A program made the translations under genes and the position numbers. DNA of 64,000 nt, from positions 1,364,001 to 1,428,000 of the forward strand of contig NZ_JAQQXP010000001.1 of NCBI RefSeq assembly GCF_028595265.1, read 5' to 3'. The notes below the pieces were generated by a model. The model had not been told where the DNA came from, ran no database searches, and saw only the letters and a list, made by a program, of their open reading frames with translations. Numbering within the stretch: the stretch's first letter is position 1; each line of letters starts with the position of its first letter. The stretch is from Alteromonas gilva (GTDB lineage Bacteria; Pseudomonadota; Gammaproteobacteria; Enterobacterales; Alteromonadaceae). Of the stretch, positions 61,394-64,000 are shown piece by piece.

Positions 61394-62341
61394 ATGAGCG
61401 AAATATTATCGTCCGTTGATCAGCGTACTAAGTTGGTCGGCGAAAATCGACTGGAGCTGTTATTGTTTCGGCTCGGAACCCATCACACCTATGCCATTAA
61501 CGTATTTAAGGTAAAGGAAGTGATTACTATTCCTAAGTTAAATATGATGCCGGGAGCCCATGGCAATTTGCGCGGCGTCACCGCTTACCGGGGAATGACA
61601 ATCCCCATTATCGATTTACGTCAGGCCATCAGGATGAAAGCGCTGGACGAGGGTAAACAAGCCGACCGAAATGTCATAATCACCGAATATAACCGTTCCG
61701 TACAGGGGTTTATGATAGGCGATGTAGTCAGTATCGTGAACACGTCCTGGCAAGATATACAGGCGCCGCCTAAGTCGATAGGTAAAGCGAACTTTCTGAC
61801 CGCTATCACGCAAATTGATATTCGGGGTAAGCGAGAGTTAGTGGAGATCATCGATGTTGAAAAAGTACTGGCTGACATTATTGAATATGACGTGTCTATT
61901 TCAGAAGACATCCTCGACCAGGCGGTAGTTAAACATCTGCAAGGGCGTCGAATATTAATTGTTGATGACTCTTCTACGGCCCGAAAACAAATCCGTGACA
62001 CCTTAGAACAGCTGGGGCTGGAAATACTGGAATGCCACAATGGGGCTGAGGCATTGGCGCTATTAAAGGAATGGGCTGATGCAGGAAAGCGTGTTACTGA
62101 GCAAATACTGATGATGTTTACTGATGCAGAAATGCCCGAAATGGATGGCTATCGGTTGACCGCTGAGGTGCGTGCTGACCAACGCATGGCGGATTTATTT
62201 ATTACACTTAACACCTCCTTAAGTGGCAGCTTTAATCAGGCGATGGTCGAGAAGGTGGGCTGTAATCGCTTCATCTCCAAGTTTCAGCCAGATTTACTGG
62301 TTGACGTTGTTCAGCAACGTATGCGCGAAGAAATATCATGA
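61394..62341 (+). CDS. cheV: chemotaxis coupling protein CheV
   Basis: A 315-aa two-domain protein. Residues about 18-170 form a CheW domain (LELLLFRLGTHHTYAINVFK, VKEVITIPKLNMMPG, GVTAYRGMTIPIIDL). Residues about 188-313 form a response-regulator receiver with ILIVDDSSTARK (acidic pocket), FTDAEMPEMDGY (phosphorylated Asp is the one in FTDAEMP) and the conserved Lys in RFISKFQP. It couples chemoreceptors to CheA with phosphorylation-dependent adaptation. It is divergent from aceA and not inside a chemotaxis operon. Confidence 0.96.
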   Translation: MSEILSSVDQRTKLVGENRLELLLFRLGTHHTYAINVFKVKEVITIPKLNMMPGAHGNLRGVTAYRGMTIPIIDLRQAIRMKALDEGKQADRNVIITEYNRSVQGFMIGDVVSIVNTSWQDIQAPPKSIGKANFLTAITQIDIRGKRELVEIIDVEKVLADIIEYDVSISEDILDQAVVKHLQGRRILIVDDSSTARKQIRDTLEQLGLEILECHNGAEALALLKEWADAGKRVTEQILMMFTDAEMPEMDGYRLTAEVRADQRMADLFITLNTSLSGSFNQAMVEKVGCNRFISKFQPDLLVDVVQQRMREEIS

Positions 62342-62551
62342 ATATTCAATAACAGCGACAATTTGGTCGTGGGATTTAACTTACTGACACAGTATAATCG
62401 AAAGCTTATGTTATTCTGTTGCAGGTGATGGTTAAACATCCGTCAGATGCGAAGTACAGCCTGTTGATTGTCATATTCGTCGGTTTTTACTGTGACTGCG
62501 AGACGGCATAGATAAACTGCTCAGCAATACCAAATTAAAAAGGAACCTATC

Positions 62552-63907
62552 GTGCGTCATAAATTGTTTGCGGTCGTTGCCGCAACGTTTGCATTGTCAG
62601 CCTGTGTTAACACCACCGATAATGCGGCGGCTTCCGTAAAATCCAATAGTGCCAAACCTAAAAATATCATTATGATTGTTGCCGACGGCATGGGACCCGC
62701 TTTCACCACCGCTTACCGTAATTTCAGAGACGATCCAGCCACGCCGGTCGTTGAGCCGGTTATTTTTGATGATATTTTTGTTGGCAATGCCAGCACGTAC
62801 CCGGCCCAGGTTTCGGGTTATGTGACAGATTCGGCAGCTTCTGCAACAGCACTGGCTGCGGGTATTAAAAGTTACAATGGGGCAATTGGTGTTGATGTAA
62901 ACAAACAACCCGTTACCTCAGTGTTGCAACGAGCCAAACAACTGGGTTTAAAAACCGGGATTGCGGTTACATCACAAATTGTCCATGCCACGCCAGCCGC
63001 TTACATGGCCCATAACGAAAGTCGCCAGAACTATAACGCTCTGGCGGACAGCTATTTTGATGATCGTATCGATGGCAACTTTGTTGCGAATGTCATGCTC
63101 GGTGGCGGTACTAAGTTTTTTGAACGCACCGATCGCAACGTGACGGCGCAGTTTATTGAGGCTGGTTACACTTATGTCGATACCTACGACAAACTGGCAA
63201 CAGTGCCGGCAGGCGAAAATGTCCTGGGCTTGTTTGCCCCCGTTGGTTTGCCGTGGGTATTAGATGATAGCCGTAAAAATCGTCTCGCTTACCTCACCAA
63301 ACATGCGATAAAGCATTTGGAAAACGACAACGGATTCTTCTTATTAGTCGAAGCGAGTCAGGTAGATTGGGCCGGCCACTCTAATGATATTGCCGCTGCT
63401 ATGGGCGAGATGCACGACTTAAACCTGACTTTGGAATTGCTCTACGACTACGTGCAAAGCCACCCCGATACATTGGTGGTGCTGACCGCCGATCACAGCA
63501 CGGGGGGCCTGACTATCGGCGCCAATGGCGACTACCGTTGGGATCCGAAGTGGCTGCAAAACCTGCAGCAATCGCCGGCTGAAATTGCCAAAGCGTTGTC
63601 AGACGCTGATGATCCGGTCAGTATGGTCAGTACTGCTTTTGGCTTTGATTTGACCGACGAAGAAGCCGCTCAGGTTATTGCGTTAGCGCAATTAGCCAGC
63701 CTCAAAGACAAGTTGCAGGGCATTCAAACGCTCCTTGATGTACGCTCTAATACTGGCTGGACAACCTCCGGACATACCGGCGTAGATGTAGAAGTGTTTG
63801 CCTTCGGCGCAGCCAGTAATCACTTTTTAGGTCAGTATGACAATACCTATATTGCTAAAAAGTTATTTAATTTATTGCCGGCTGAAAGCAAGACTGCGAG
63901 CCAGTAA
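62552..63907 (+). CDS. alkaline phosphatase, predicted lipoprotein
   Basis: A 451-aa alkaline phosphatase of the PhoA superfamily. A lipobox LSAC (Cys18) after a short signal suggests a lipid anchor rather than the soluble E. coli form. The metal and catalytic sites are IVADGMG (Asp45), VTDSAASATALA (nucleophile Ser94), EASQVDWAGH, VLTADHSTGG and TSGHTGVDVEVFA. A ribosome site AAGGAAC precedes the GTG start at 62552. It hydrolyses phosphate esters in the periplasm. A terminator follows. I found no convincing PHO box. Confidence 0.93.
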   Translation: MRHKLFAVVAATFALSACVNTTDNAAASVKSNSAKPKNIIMIVADGMGPAFTTAYRNFRDDPATPVVEPVIFDDIFVGNASTYPAQVSGYVTDSAASATALAAGIKSYNGAIGVDVNKQPVTSVLQRAKQLGLKTGIAVTSQIVHATPAAYMAHNESRQNYNALADSYFDDRIDGNFVANVMLGGGTKFFERTDRNVTAQFIEAGYTYVDTYDKLATVPAGENVLGLFAPVGLPWVLDDSRKNRLAYLTKHAIKHLENDNGFFLLVEASQVDWAGHSNDIAAAMGEMHDLNLTLELLYDYVQSHPDTLVVLTADHSTGGLTIGANGDYRWDPKWLQNLQQSPAEIAKALSDADDPVSMVSTAFGFDLTDEEAAQVIALAQLASLKDKLQGIQTLLDVRSNTGWTTSGHTGVDVEVFAFGAASNHFLGQYDNTYIAKKLFNLLPAESKTASQ

Positions 63908-63956
63908 GCAGCTCAGCAACAGCCGGTAACAGTTAGTGCGTTTGTGCAACAGACAC

Positions 63957-63984
63957 AAAAAAACCACCTTCGGGTGGTTTTTTA
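63957..63984 (+). terminator. Rho-independent terminator of the alkaline phosphatase gene
   Basis: An AAACCACC stem (63961-63968) with TTCG loop and GGTGGTTT (63973-63980) is followed by a T run. An A run on the left side makes it symmetrical and probably bidirectional. It lies 50 bases after the phosphatase stop codon. Confidence 0.92.
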
Positions 63985-64000
63985 TTGGCAGCCATCAACA

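Noticed and set aside
62470..62500. Possible PHO box upstream of the alkaline phosphatase (TTGTCAT stretch)
   Set aside because: Only the first half resembles the CTGTCAT consensus; the second half at the right spacing does not match.
1..64000. CRISPR arrays, tRNA or rRNA genes, intact prophage or conjugative functions
   Set aside because: No regular spaced repeats, cloverleaf-like or ribosomal RNA sequences, and no phage or conjugation proteins were recognised.

Overview
The window looks like the chromosome of a marine gammaproteobacterium, most likely Alteromonadaceae or a close relative. The reasons are the housekeeping genes (fadE, lpxL, glnE, hldE, long-form aceA, glcB, cheV, a DUF3081 gene), the moderate GC content and an exosortase-A type exopolysaccharide (EPS) locus. 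The species cannot be fixed from the sequence alone. No rRNA, tRNA, CRISPR array or intact mobile element was seen.

Layout. Positions 1-10.2 kb are ordinary core genes: fadE, a small outer-membrane barrel, DUF3081, an LpxL-type acyltransferase, a TcpQ-domain protein, glnE, a DUF350 protein and a GIY-YIG protein. hldE (10.3-11.7 kb) makes the activated heptose precursor for LPS. From 11.8 to 36.9 kb lies an XrtA (exosortase A)/EPS locus. A minus-strand block holds the outer-membrane barrel, tyrosine autokinase, Wzz-type chain-length protein and Wza-like lipoprotein. A long, tightly packed plus-strand operon runs from the priming sugar transferase through deacetylase, FemAB-like protein, exosortase A/EpsI, glycosyltransferases, an asparagine-synthase-like amidotransferase, three GDP-heptose genes, two beta-helix proteins, a 28-residue membrane microprotein and a putative O-glycosylation ligase/polymerase to a Wzx-like flippase.

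From 36.9 to 50.2 kb is a variable, partly AT-rich decoration region, mostly on the minus strand. It begins with the tail of an IS3-type transposase. It carries two acyltransferase-3 proteins, two sulfotransferase-like proteins, glycosyltransferases, a second deacetylase, gmhB (which completes the GDP-D-glycero-D-manno-heptose route), an ATP-grasp/low-molecular-weight phosphatase fusion and an acetyltransferase/beta-propeller fusion. Together these suggest a heptose-containing, possibly sulfated and acylated extracellular polysaccharide.

From 50.3 to 56 kb are a DUF218 membrane protein, a trypsin-like periplasmic protease, and then a compact operon: a Tat-signal protein, a PqqD-like small protein, an HprK-related kinase A, a nucleotidyltransferase-fold protein and a nucleotide-sugar epimerase. 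This operon is the best candidate in the window for a poorly described system: a cytoplasmic kinase/PqqD/nucleotidyltransferase trio coupled to a folded, Tat-exported protein of unknown function. From 56 kb on the window returns to core metabolism: malate synthase G, a LysR regulator, isocitrate lyase, CheV and a lipoprotein alkaline phosphatase.
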